Positions 43,210 through 52,128 of a stretch of DNA of 64,000 nucleotides are shown here, in pieces. The stretch is taken from assembly GCA_001592805.2 (NCBI GenBank), contig CP051141.1:1364001-1428000 (forward strand), in the 5' to 3' direction. The notes below the pieces were generated by a model. It was not told the origin of the DNA, did no database searches, and worked only from the letters and a program-made list of their open reading frames with translations. The DNA comes from Peltaster fructicola (lineage: Eukaryota > Ascomycota > Dothideomycetes). Numbering within the stretch: the first letter of the stretch is position 1; each line of letters begins with the position of its first letter. The position numbers were made by a program, and so were the translations under genes.

Positions 43210-44631
43210 TCAAGTGCCATCATATGTTCTGATCCTCCCGCCACGAGGACTCTGTTGCATGATGAAACGAGGTTCCTGGCGCACTTCTGGGCTCTCCAAC
43301 TCGAACGGATCGGTTATGCTTGACACTCTGCGGGATGTTGCTTGTGAGAAGCTCGACACCGAATGCATGGCTGGATGTGGGTGACGCTCGACGGCATTCT
43401 GTGAAGCTCTCGAAACGAATGGCGTGAGAGCACTGCCAACAGCTGCCCAGTCACGAGTCTCTGTTGCTTTTCGCGGCGTTTCATCTTCCTCGTAGGCATA
43501 GTCATCCTGGAATGGGTCGTGTGGAGGCTGCTGTCGCACAATTGGTGAGGTCTGGACGGATGCAGACTTGTTCATCTGATAAGCCGATGGTACGATCCAC
43601 TCCTTCGAAAGTCCCGCCTCGATATGCATCCCGGGCATCTTAGAAGCAAGCCCGCGATCAGCATAGACGACCTGCTCAGGCACAGCCATCTCAGGCGAAC
43701 CCTTGTAGCGACCAAAGAAGCCAGGAATGTAGTCAGCGGCGATATTGGGTGTGCCGGGCAATGACTTGTCCGGGTTCATGACCGTTAAGCGACGAGGTCC
43801 AACAGACTCTCGCCAGCTCTCCTTCTCGCTGAACGGCCGTGAGAACTGATCCAGATTGACCCTGATGACATTGCCATCAGCAGTCCTGAAGGACTTTATG
43901 CTGCTGCGATTGCGTCCGGCTAGGTATGGTGTAGGCCTGAAGAAGGAGTGCTCGTTCGCCAGCATAGGCGGACGCTGGCTCTCAGGTTGCTTCTCATTGT
44001 CTGTTCTGCGTTTCCATCGTCGGCGACCGCAGCAGCACAATATCAGCAGAATGGCTAGGAACACAGTGCCGCCCATCGCACCAGCGAGGCCGCCCACAAC
44101 TGCTTGCTTATGATAGTCAGTGTTATTGGCCGAAGCCATGGGCGTGCTTGCTACAGCTGCTGCATCTGTCGTGGTAGATATCGGCCACGCTGTCGTGCTT
44201 GGCTGCAAAGCTGTTGCGACAGATGCCAGCGAGGTAACGGTTTGACTTGTAACTCCTTTCACTTCCGGCAATGAAACTGTTCTACTGTCAAGTGAGCTTG
44301 ATAGCCACGATGAGATTAGAGTTGATGTGCTCGTCACCAGGTCGTTGCTTGTTGAGCTGGTTGATGTGCTGGTCGATGTGCTTGTTACCACGGTACTCGT
44401 TGCCAGGTCGCTACTTGTCGTGACCACCAATGTATTACTCACCACATCTCTGCTTGGTATAACCGCCGAGCTGGACAGGACGATTGGTGAACTCGTTGGT
44501 GAGATAGAATCTTCTGTGCCACTCGTCTGCGGTAGTTCGGCAGTGACCGTCACCGCATCTGCTGCGGTGAAGTACACTGTGACAGTCTCCATGATAACTG
44601 GGTCGCCATAGGCGTCAGTCGTAGTCGCCAT
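43210..44631 (-). CDS. mucin-like Ser/Thr-rich single-span protein
   Basis: An intronless 473-aa frame. Residues 1-165 are dominated by Ser and Thr (TSTSTSTSTSSTS and similar), consistent with a heavily O-mannosylated stalk. A transmembrane helix at about 173-200 (GGLAGAMGGTVFLAILLILCCCG) ends in RRRWKRR. The 265-residue cytosolic tail has blocks that look ordered, e.g. KSFRTADGNVIRVNLDQFSRPFSEKESW, DKSLPGTPNIAADYIPGFFG and PFQDDYAYEEDE. The plan resembles Mid2/Wsc-type wall sensors, but a Wsc cysteine domain is absent and no signal peptide is seen, so a 5' exon may be missing. It converges with the previous gene (243 bp apart), which has the same stalk-TM-Arg plan. Confidence 0.75.
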   Translation of the reverse strand: MATTTDAYGDPVIMETVTVYFTAADAVTVTAELPQTSGTEDSISPTSSPIVLSSSAVIPSRDVVSNTLVVTTSSDLATSTVVTSTSTSTSTSSTSNDLVTSTSTLISSWLSSSLDSRTVSLPEVKGVTSQTVTSLASVATALQPSTTAWPISTTTDAAAVASTPMASANNTDYHKQAVVGGLAGAMGGTVFLAILLILCCCGRRRWKRRTDNEKQPESQRPPMLANEHSFFRPTPYLAGRNRSSIKSFRTADGNVIRVNLDQFSRPFSEKESWRESVGPRRLTVMNPDKSLPGTPNIAADYIPGFFGRYKGSPEMAVPEQVVYADRGLASKMPGMHIEAGLSKEWIVPSAYQMNKSASVQTSPIVRQQPPHDPFQDDYAYEEDETPRKATETRDWAAVGSALTPFVSRASQNAVERHPHPAMHSVSSFSQATSRRVSSITDPFELESPEVRQEPRFIMQQSPRGGRIRTYDGT

Positions 44632-45207
44632 GCATCAACGTGCTCCTCCAAGCCCAACACGCAGCGTCTGTATCGCGAAATGCTCCCTGAGCATGTTGAA
44701 CTTCGAATGCAGGAAGAATTGAAAGGAAATTGCCCACCTTGACGATGCTAGGCGCACATGTCGCAGAAAGACACGCATGACCGGGTGCTTGTCACCTGCA
44801 AACGGGCACCTGGCCGCCATCAATGCCTTGCTGCCCTGGCTAACAAGGTTTCGTGGCTGCGCGAATGCAGGTACAAAGCTTGCGAAGCCGCGGTACCTTT
44901 TGAGCTCGAGGAATGGGGTGGATGAGAAAGCCCAAGTGTCACGAGCACGTGTGTTTCACGGTGTTCGTAGCCGCTCAGCTTGACAACCACTTACATCACC
45001 CCGTCTTTGTAACCACGAGCATCCTCGGCTTGTACTATTGAGCCTGACAGGTCTGGGTGCTCTGCACCTGAGACGAAAGCATGAAGATGATTGTACAGCG
45101 TGAATAAGCAGGTATGGATGCTCGCTCATGATTATGATGATACGGATATATTACATGTCTGAAAGCCCTGTCTTCGCCACGCTAAAGTAGTATAGAGGCC
45201 AGTGGAA
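44632..45207. other. intergenic region, no gene
   Basis: 576 bp between a divergent start and the 3' end of MRS2. Nothing beyond short chance frames. Confidence 0.45.
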
Positions 45208-46908
45208 TCAAGCTCCAGCAGGCACTGGAGGCTGGTCACTCTCAGGCTGCTTCCCTGGTCGTTTGATCGTCCGATCCGCGTCTCGAGGGATCCTGCTCAT
45301 GCGCTCTCGTTGTTCTCTCCTCCAGTTGTTCATTGCTTCCCGAGATCTGATGCCAGCTACAGTCTCACCAAGGCCTCTGTCGGTCACAGACTCTCGCTCG
45401 AGCTGGCGCCATTGGCTTCGTCGTGACTGTCGATCTTTGAGACGGACATCCCTCTGATTTGTTCTGTCGTAGGATATGCGGACTCGCTGGACTTTGCCCA
45501 GGCGCTTTAATCCCCAGGCTGAGGCTGCACCTGTTAGCAAAACACACAATCCTGATATGCCGAAGAAGCCATATTCGCTTTCCTCGATGAAGTTCTCGAG
45601 ATTCATGCCGTACAGTGCTGCAATGAACATGCCAACAGTTGTGCCGAGAGTGAGGACACTGAATTTGAGGTCTAGCAGCATCAAGCTGTTTCGATTCGAG
45701 TCCAGGATTGCACGGATGATCTCTTCAGTATTCTTGATAGAGGTCACCAAGTTCGAACTGACCTGGCAGATTTCGTCTGCAACGTTGTAGTAAGACTCGA
45801 GAAGCAATTCGATTTCCTCATGGTTGTCCTCTTCTCGCTCCTTACCAGCAGCCTTCTCGCTAAGGTACATGGCAGCGAGATCGTCGTCCGCTTCGAGTAT
45901 CTCATCGATGGCGTCTCGTACAAGTCGTGCCTTTTGTTCAAAGGTACTTAGCCTCTTGGAGTATATCAGCAGATGACGCAACTTGTCTCTATCGATGTCC
46001 TCCTCTAGATCACGCAGGATCCTGATGAGCGGCTCTCGTACGCCTTCGAATTCACTTTCCAGCCCGTTCGTCGCTGATATGAGCACAGCTTCGAGCGCGC
46101 GGAATTCGTAAGGCAGAGGAGCACCAGCATGCAGAGAACTTTGCTTCTGTCGCAGCTTTCCCTCCAGGTCGTACATAAACAGACTCTGCGCATATGAGTC
46201 CGTACTGCCGTATACATCAAAGACCAGCACACGGTTGTACTTGATCAGACATCTGATATGAAGCAGATTGATCAAGATAACGCTTGGTCTGACAAGAATC
46301 GATGGCAGGACCGAGCTGTCGATCTTGCGTAGATCTCGTGGCAACAGTGAGTACTTTGCTATCAGCTCTTGCTTCTTGAACTCGCCACTGACGAGTACAA
46401 CGTTTCCATTCTCGTCGAACTCTGTACATCGCATCTTAAGTTCGTTGCTAGGCTTCAGTATTCGTCCTCCAAGACCCGAGTTGTCATCGAGACCGAGCAA
46501 TGGTAGTAGGTCATCATCTCGATATCCTCCCTCCGTACTCTTCCGTGGTTTGCCAAATCTCGACCAGAAGCCATCACGATTGATGCATGACGTTGCAAAG
46601 GAGTGCTTCCGTACTTTCAGCCTCGCTTGTGTTCGCTGTTTGATGAGTTGAGTACTGTGAGCGTGTGCTACCAGATCGAGCCCCTTGGAGCTGTGCCGTG
46701 TCTTTGGGACGCCGCGAGGGAGAGAGGTCGTGTTGAAGCAGCTGTCGATATCTGAGGGCTGTGAGAGGAGATGGGCGAGGGAAAGACGTTCAGCTGATAT
46801 CGCAAATATCGAAGGACGGTGGGTGAGGGAGCGGTGAAGCCATGGGCGGCTTTCATTATTTGCACAGGGTAGTGATACGGATGTGTTGTTGACGATAGAG
46901 ATGCGCAT
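45208..46908 (-). CDS. MRS2: mitochondrial inner-membrane Mg2+ channel Mrs2/Lpe10
   Basis: An intronless 566-aa protein of the CorA/Mrs2 superfamily. The first 110 residues are basic, Ser-rich and lack acidic clusters, consistent with a mitochondrial presequence. The matrix domain follows (RCTEFDENGNVVLVSGEFKK, LLPRDLRKIDSS, RPSVILINLLHIRCLI), then long helices and the first transmembrane span ending in the invariant Gly434-Met-Asn (ALYGMNLENF). A second span follows (GFFGISGLCVLLTGAASAWG). The C-tail is Arg-rich. Mrs2 forms the pentameric Mg2+ uptake channel of the inner membrane. It is divergent from the Zn2Cys6 gene. Confidence 0.93.
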   Translation of the reverse strand: MRISIVNNTSVSLPCANNESRPWLHRSLTHRPSIFAISAERLSLAHLLSQPSDIDSCFNTTSLPRGVPKTRHSSKGLDLVAHAHSTQLIKQRTQARLKVRKHSFATSCINRDGFWSRFGKPRKSTEGGYRDDDLLPLLGLDDNSGLGGRILKPSNELKMRCTEFDENGNVVLVSGEFKKQELIAKYSLLPRDLRKIDSSVLPSILVRPSVILINLLHIRCLIKYNRVLVFDVYGSTDSYAQSLFMYDLEGKLRQKQSSLHAGAPLPYEFRALEAVLISATNGLESEFEGVREPLIRILRDLEEDIDRDKLRHLLIYSKRLSTFEQKARLVRDAIDEILEADDDLAAMYLSEKAAGKEREEDNHEEIELLLESYYNVADEICQVSSNLVTSIKNTEEIIRAILDSNRNSLMLLDLKFSVLTLGTTVGMFIAALYGMNLENFIEESEYGFFGISGLCVLLTGAASAWGLKRLGKVQRVRISYDRTNQRDVRLKDRQSRRSQWRQLERESVTDRGLGETVAGIRSREAMNNWRREQRERMSRIPRDADRTIKRPGKQPESDQPPVPAGA

Positions 46909-47161
46909 TCATAAAAGTCGCGCAGTCTCGTGAATGACGATAATGGTCCGTGCACAAGGTCATGGTATCTCCTTCCACATCGATTCAATGTGGACAACAC
47001 TCCAATTTATCGTTGGCATACAGACACAGTCTGTTGCGGCTTATGCCTATAGCATCGTCCGACCAAGTACGATGGATGGGTTTCTCCTTCCATCACGAAC
47101 AATCGTCTTCCACCCACACGCATTGTCTTGCTAAGCTGGTCAAATGTTTCAAGCCTAGTTA
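46909..47161. promoter_or_regulatory. divergent region MRS2 / Zn2Cys6 regulator
   Basis: 253 bp between divergent ATG codons; must contain both promoters. No diagnostic element recognised. Confidence 0.5.
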
Positions 47162-48415
47162 ATGCCGGCAGCTTTTCGTCGAAGCCATCGAAAGTCCCGA
47201 GGTGGCTGTCTTACCTGCAAGCAGCGTCGTGTCAAGGTAGGTGGCGGATGCTTTCTGCTGAGTCGCAACTCATACCGGTAGTGCGATGAGGGCAGACCAC
47301 AATGTAATACCTGCAGTCGCCGAAGAGTAACATGCAACTATGCAGACATCTTGCAAACACTGTCAAGAACAGCAATCGACAATCACACATCACCTGCCAG
47401 CTCATCTACCCTTCCAGCACAGAGCTCACACACTTCTGATGGCTCAGAGCTCACACCGCAGCTAGCCACACCGATCAGTGGTCTCGAGACTGATGCCACA
47501 TCGCGATCCCAAGCATTCGACTACTTCGATCTTCGCTTGTTGTCACACTTCCATACAAAAGTTTGTGCCACACTGGACGAAGAGGACAACCAACCACTGA
47601 AATGGTCTGATCAGCTTACCAGCAGCAATTTCGAGCATCCTGTCGTCGTACACGCGCTTCTAGCCCTCTCTGCGCTTCACCAGGCGCGTTACGACGAGCA
47701 AATCACGGAGAAATGTCATGAGAGAGCTATCGCGCATCACACAACAGCTCTGAGCTACATGATCACTACATTGGCGCAGCTGGACAGGACGAATGCAGGG
47801 CCGCTGTTCATGGGTAGTGTCCTCATGTGTCTGTATAACTTTGCGTCAGGCCCTCAACCAGGGCAGTATCTGGCATTCAGCAGCAACACGGACGCTGAGT
47901 GGATCTATCTTCTCAAAGGTGTGCGCTCAATAATTCTGCATGCGCCGGATCTACCTGGCCAATTGATCAAGTCGCCAAAGGAAGTCGCTCCAGCAGATTT
48001 CCCTAGCCACGAGACCTGTAGGACAGCCCAAATACACCTGTTCAGGTTACGACAGCACACCGAGGAGATGGGTACAGCTGACGTATATGCAGCAACACTG
48101 GAGAGGTTGACGCAAGCCTTCATCGAATCGTTCGATGGTCAGCGGCCACATTCGACAAGAATATCATCGCATAACGCCTTCAAATGGCTCTATTTTCTCG
48201 AACCCGAGTATCTTGCGAGGTTGCAGTCGAAGCAATCCCCAGCTTTAGCGATCTTCGCGCACTTCATCGTGCTTTTGCACTATCTTCGGCATCTATGGTA
48301 TCTCGAAGGTTGGAGCCACCACATCATGAAAGGTGTGCTCCACTATATCGACTCCGACTACAGACACTGGCTTCACTGGCCTACGACGGTCATAGAGCTA
48401 TCCATCGAAGTTTGA
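47162..48415 (+). CDS. Zn2Cys6 transcription factor, UPC2-like
   Basis: Exons 47162-47236 and 47282-48415 flank a 45-nt intron (GTAGGT...GGTAG) inside the zinc cluster; the product is 402 aa. The binuclear cluster is Cys16-x2-Cys19-x6-Cys26-x6-Cys33-x2-Cys36-x6-Cys43 with a basic linker, and the intron interrupts it after Lys25, a frequent position in fungal Zn2Cys6 genes. The C-terminal domain matches the Upc2/DUF3468 ligand-binding type (FEHPVVVHALLALSALHQA, ALSYMITTLAQLDRTN, EWIYLLKGVRSII). Upc2 in yeasts senses ergosterol; many filamentous paralogues control other pathways. The saponin-hydrolase-like gene starts 236 bp downstream on the same strand. Confidence 0.9.
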
Positions 48416-48448
48416 CGCTCTATGTCACCGGTATCACAATTAAGGTTT

Positions 48449-48551
48449 TCGTATTCGTGTTATGGGTCCTTGCCATGCCAACTGCACCTCACGACCAGGC
48501 AGACGAGACATGGCTGTTGCCTGTGCTTATGCCGAGCGCAGCAGCATACGA
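48449..48551. promoter_or_regulatory. two sterol-response-like TCGTAT cores
   Basis: TCGTAT occurs at 48449-48454 (plus) and 48546-48551 (minus, seen as ATACGA) inside the 236-bp spacer. The yeast Upc2 site is TCGTATA; each copy matches six of seven. Direct regulation by the adjacent factor is a hypothesis. Confidence 0.35.
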
Positions 48552-48604
48552 ATCATATGTGCGGGCAAGTCGCGGCTGTACATGACCTTGGCGAAATCCG
48601 GTGA

Positions 48605-48614
48605 GCATATAAAC
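48605..48614 (+). promoter_or_regulatory. TATA box of saponin-hydrolase-like gene
   Basis: The sequence gcatataaac lies about 40 nt upstream of the ATG at 48652; TATAAA spacing is suitable for a short 5' UTR. Confidence 0.45.
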
Positions 48615-48651
48615 CACTGCGAAGGCGCGTTATGGCAACAGGACATTAACA

Positions 48652-50584
48652 ATGTTTCGGACATCGATCTACGCTCTATCTCTAACGGCATCGGTCCAGG
48701 CCAATGCTTGGAGTCGTGCAAAACATCATTCCGGGTCTGAAGGTACACCATGGCCGCCTGCACCCTCTCCTGAGCCAATCGATATCATTCAGCTGCCTTT
48801 ACCACCTGTAGCACCATCAAACGCTACCGGTGCATGCTCTGGGGACATCAATCCTTGGAAGACTGGCTGCATCAGTCAGACCACTGGCTTACAAGTTGGC
48901 AATTTCTATCCAGGTGGCGATCACGTCTTAGCGCACGTCGCATTCACGGGTGCCCCAGCAGCACCAGATCCAGCTAGCATCTATCTTGGTCAACAAGTTA
49001 TCCTCATCAAAGCGGATGGCTCTACGTTCTCGAATGGTGATGCTTGGAAGTGTATCACTTGCGGAGTGCCAGCAAGTCGCAATGCTCTTCTTGCCAAAGG
49101 ATCTGGAGATTATTCGTATCCTCAAGCTTTCCACGATGGCAAGCGCATTCTAGCAGGCACATTCATCATAAGTTGTGGAGATCACGACCTTATCGACGAT
49201 GATTGTACAGCTAACGAGACTTCGGTGTACCAGATTCGTCTAGATAACCAAGCCGATCACTCTGGACCTGGCGCATCGATCAGAGAGCTACGACTACATC
49301 CAGATAATGTTCATATCGGTCTGAACTCATTTGGAGTCACTGCTGGCGGTGCTCTCTCACAGCATGCATACTGGGGTCGCCTCGACTTCAATGCGGCTCC
49401 CACGGCGGGCACACCTCTCACCACGCTACGATTTGGCGAATGTCAGCTTGCTCATCGACAGCACATCAAGCTCTGCACCAGTCTACACTTCTGGCGACCA
49501 GATCCTGTTCAACAACAGTGCTATAGTTATCGGTGAGCTTCGAGGCTTTTCTGGTACTGGGGACGAGATCACATACATTGGATACCCTGTCGAAACCTGC
49601 AACATCGATGTCTTCGCAGTGAACATTCACACCGGCCACGTGCGTCGTCTTACGACACATCCTGGGTACGTTGATCCAGTGGAGTTCTCGCCAGATGACA
49701 GCTCGTTCGTCATCCTCGACACCCGAGGCACTGGCCGCACGGAATTCATGGACGGCATTCGATGGCTGCCACCGGTAGCAGACCAGATCACAGCCACTGC
49801 ATGCTCTTCTGTTCGCAACAACGGCAATCGCCGCTTCTTCCAGCCTTGGCTGCTCGACCGATATGGTGATCGTGATGGCTACTATGGCCAGAGTCTCAAT
49901 AACGCACACAAGGGAGAATATGGTAGCGGCGAGTTCGATGATCCTCAGTGGAATGGTCAGGCCGATGCATGGTTCTCTCCGGACGGCACCAAGATTGTAT
50001 ACTCGCAGGCTCAAGCCGTCAGCCCTGCCTGCGGAGGATCCAATCCACTACCCTGCTATAATTCAACAGAGGAAGGTGGACGAGATGGCCGAGTTATGCT
50101 TGCCACATTGTCCTCGCGTAGGCCACTTCCTGATAGAGAAGCTGTTGAGCCTTTCAACGATGTCATCCCGTGGGCCACAGCGTACAAGCCTGGTGAAACT
50201 GCTCCAGAAACGTCATATATCAAGGAGGGCCAGTACGAGTTGAAAGGCACGTATAGTGGCTACGCGCAGATTGAGATCGTTGAGAACACAGCCAAGAACG
50301 CTATCAAGACTGTTGTGGTCAATCTTTTCGACTATTCTGGCCATGCTGGCGGCGTCATCAATGGTTACCAAAACATCTCTCTCACGACGGAAGCCGTCAC
50401 GATCACCAAGCTTGACTGGTACGCAAATGTCACTCGTACAGGTACCGATGCTGGCTGTCAGCATACGAGCGAAGACGGTTTTCACATGAGCATTGATGCT
50501 CTGACGAACATCTTCGAGGCGAATGGCACACTCACTACCAGCGTCGATGGTGTGGAGTATGATCAACCTCAGGACGCTACTTGA
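48652..50584 (+). CDS. secreted saponin-hydrolase-like beta-propeller protein with a frame break
   Basis: An N-terminal signal peptide (MFRTSIYALSLTASVQANA) precedes a protein of about 640 aa resembling fungal saponin hydrolases (family segments IIQLPLPPVAPS, GACSGDINPWKTGCI, FTGAPAAPDPASIYLG, EFSPDDSSFVILDTRG, DAWFSPDGTKIVYSQ). The SPDD and SPDG signatures suggest WD40-like PD40 blades. Multiple N-x-S/T sites are present. The first frame runs to about 49430 (PTAGTPL) and the family sequence continues one base over (RYDLANVSLL) to the stop at 50584. No GT-AG intron fits between them, so this is a one-base frame change: a true mutation or a sequencing error. Both halves are otherwise clean, favouring a recent event or error. 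Family members cleave steroidal or triterpenoid saponins. Confidence 0.8.
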
Positions 50585-52128
50585 TGGCATGATGTGGACT
50601 CGAACCCAGCATACCTCAAGCTTTTGTGATCGTCGAATTCCTTCTTGATGCAGCACGGACTATGGTTCTGCACGGTAATCTTCCGATGAGTGACGCAACC
50701 TAACCACTCTAGAGGCGTCCGTCTCGGTAGGCGACTGAGCTTCAGATCATACACGGCCTTTGGACGCCTCTGACGATGCAACAGCAACGATATTTGAAGG
50801 GTTGGACACAGCACTGCAGCGTGTATTGGCAGGATGATCAACACTGGTGCTCTTGGAAGGGCTAGTCATTATAGCCAACGATTGATAGTCTGTGGAAGAC
50901 CCATCACTACAGCGTCGTCAAAGACTGTTCTATCGCAGCTCTCGCAGCTGTTTAGCGCATCGAACCCAAGTTTGCAAGCTCTGATACTAGCAGCACGTCA
51001 GCAGCCTCACGATGGTGTCTGAAAAAGCCGATTAGCGCTATCATGACAGAGCCATGTTGTCGTGGCTGGCATGCCTTAACTTCTCTGTGCTCCTACACAC
51101 AGTACTAAGCAGACTCCTGGCACCATACCGATCACATGGCGAGTCCTGGTTCACGACATACACTTATGTCGGCAGAGCATGTATGTCAGGCTCGTGGATC
51201 CATCTACATCAATGGATGATGAATGATGGACGAGTCCATTGGGTTACAAGCGTCACTATCGCTCTCCTCGCACCACACCTCGTCAGTCAGTATTGGGAAG
51301 CTCCGCTGGGTTCTCAGTGCAGTAAAGCAGTGCGTGGTACGACCATGAGTGACATAACCTGGACGACAAGAGACGATGGAAGCGTGCAAAGATTCGCCAC
51401 CATCAGAGCTTGACTTTTGCTCGACGCCAGACGAGCTCAGTCGCGACAATGCCAGACCGGGATCGGGGTCGCCAGAAACTCGGTCGCGTCGCTGTAGGAA
51501 AGAGTGTGAGTAACCTGATGGCGGTGTTAGCGACAATGCCAGGGACAATTAGCCGTCCAGCGAAAAATATCTCAACTGGGAGCTGTCATCTCGAAGTGCT
51601 GGTCGTGTCCTTGTGCGTCGTGGAAGGTACATGTAGCTGACAGAGGACGATATTGTCGCGATGCCATAATCTTGGCGGCACGCCTGTGAAGTCCGCCCAA
51701 GGACCTTCGGGTCGTGATAGCTGATCAAGGCCGGGCTCTCGAGGACCTACAATAATCAATTCTGTGTTCGATCACTTGGCTTGTCATTGTAGCAATCTGA
51801 CCGACATGCACTTCTTGTGTGTGAAGTACGTCCCCAAGCCGCGCCAAAAAAAGAATCGCAGACGGTAAGGCTCGAGTCTGCGAGCTATCTTGGATCAATG
51901 TAGTCGCTTTCGTGATACTAACGGAGAGAGTGAGCACTGCAGACAGCAATTGATCAGCCATGTCTACAGGTTAATACTGACTTATAGAATTGAAGCATGT
52001 TTGGAAAATACCGGCTGACACTTTGCGCCTCGCTCCTTTGACACGTTACCTGTAGGTGTTTCTACAACTTCCACCGCCTGCATTTCTGTTCACGCACATA
52101 CGCCACAGTATGCGTATACAGTGCATCG
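50585..52128. other. 1.5-kb intergenic region with a hairpin and tRNA-like pieces
   Basis: No convincing gene. A perfect 10-bp inverted repeat (AGAGGCGTCC at 50711-50720, GGACGCCTCT at 50762-50771) brackets 41 nt. On the minus strand, a perfect box-B sequence GGTTCGAGTCC (about 50597-50607) lies some 100 nt past a box-A-like TAGAGTGGTTAGG. The rest, to the UGGT start, holds only short frames. Confidence 0.4.

Noticed and set aside
50580-50730. Possible intron-bearing tRNA on the minus strand
   Set aside because: Box A and box B are good, but the acceptor stem does not pair and the T-stem fails after two pairs; kept only as a finding, not called as tRNA.
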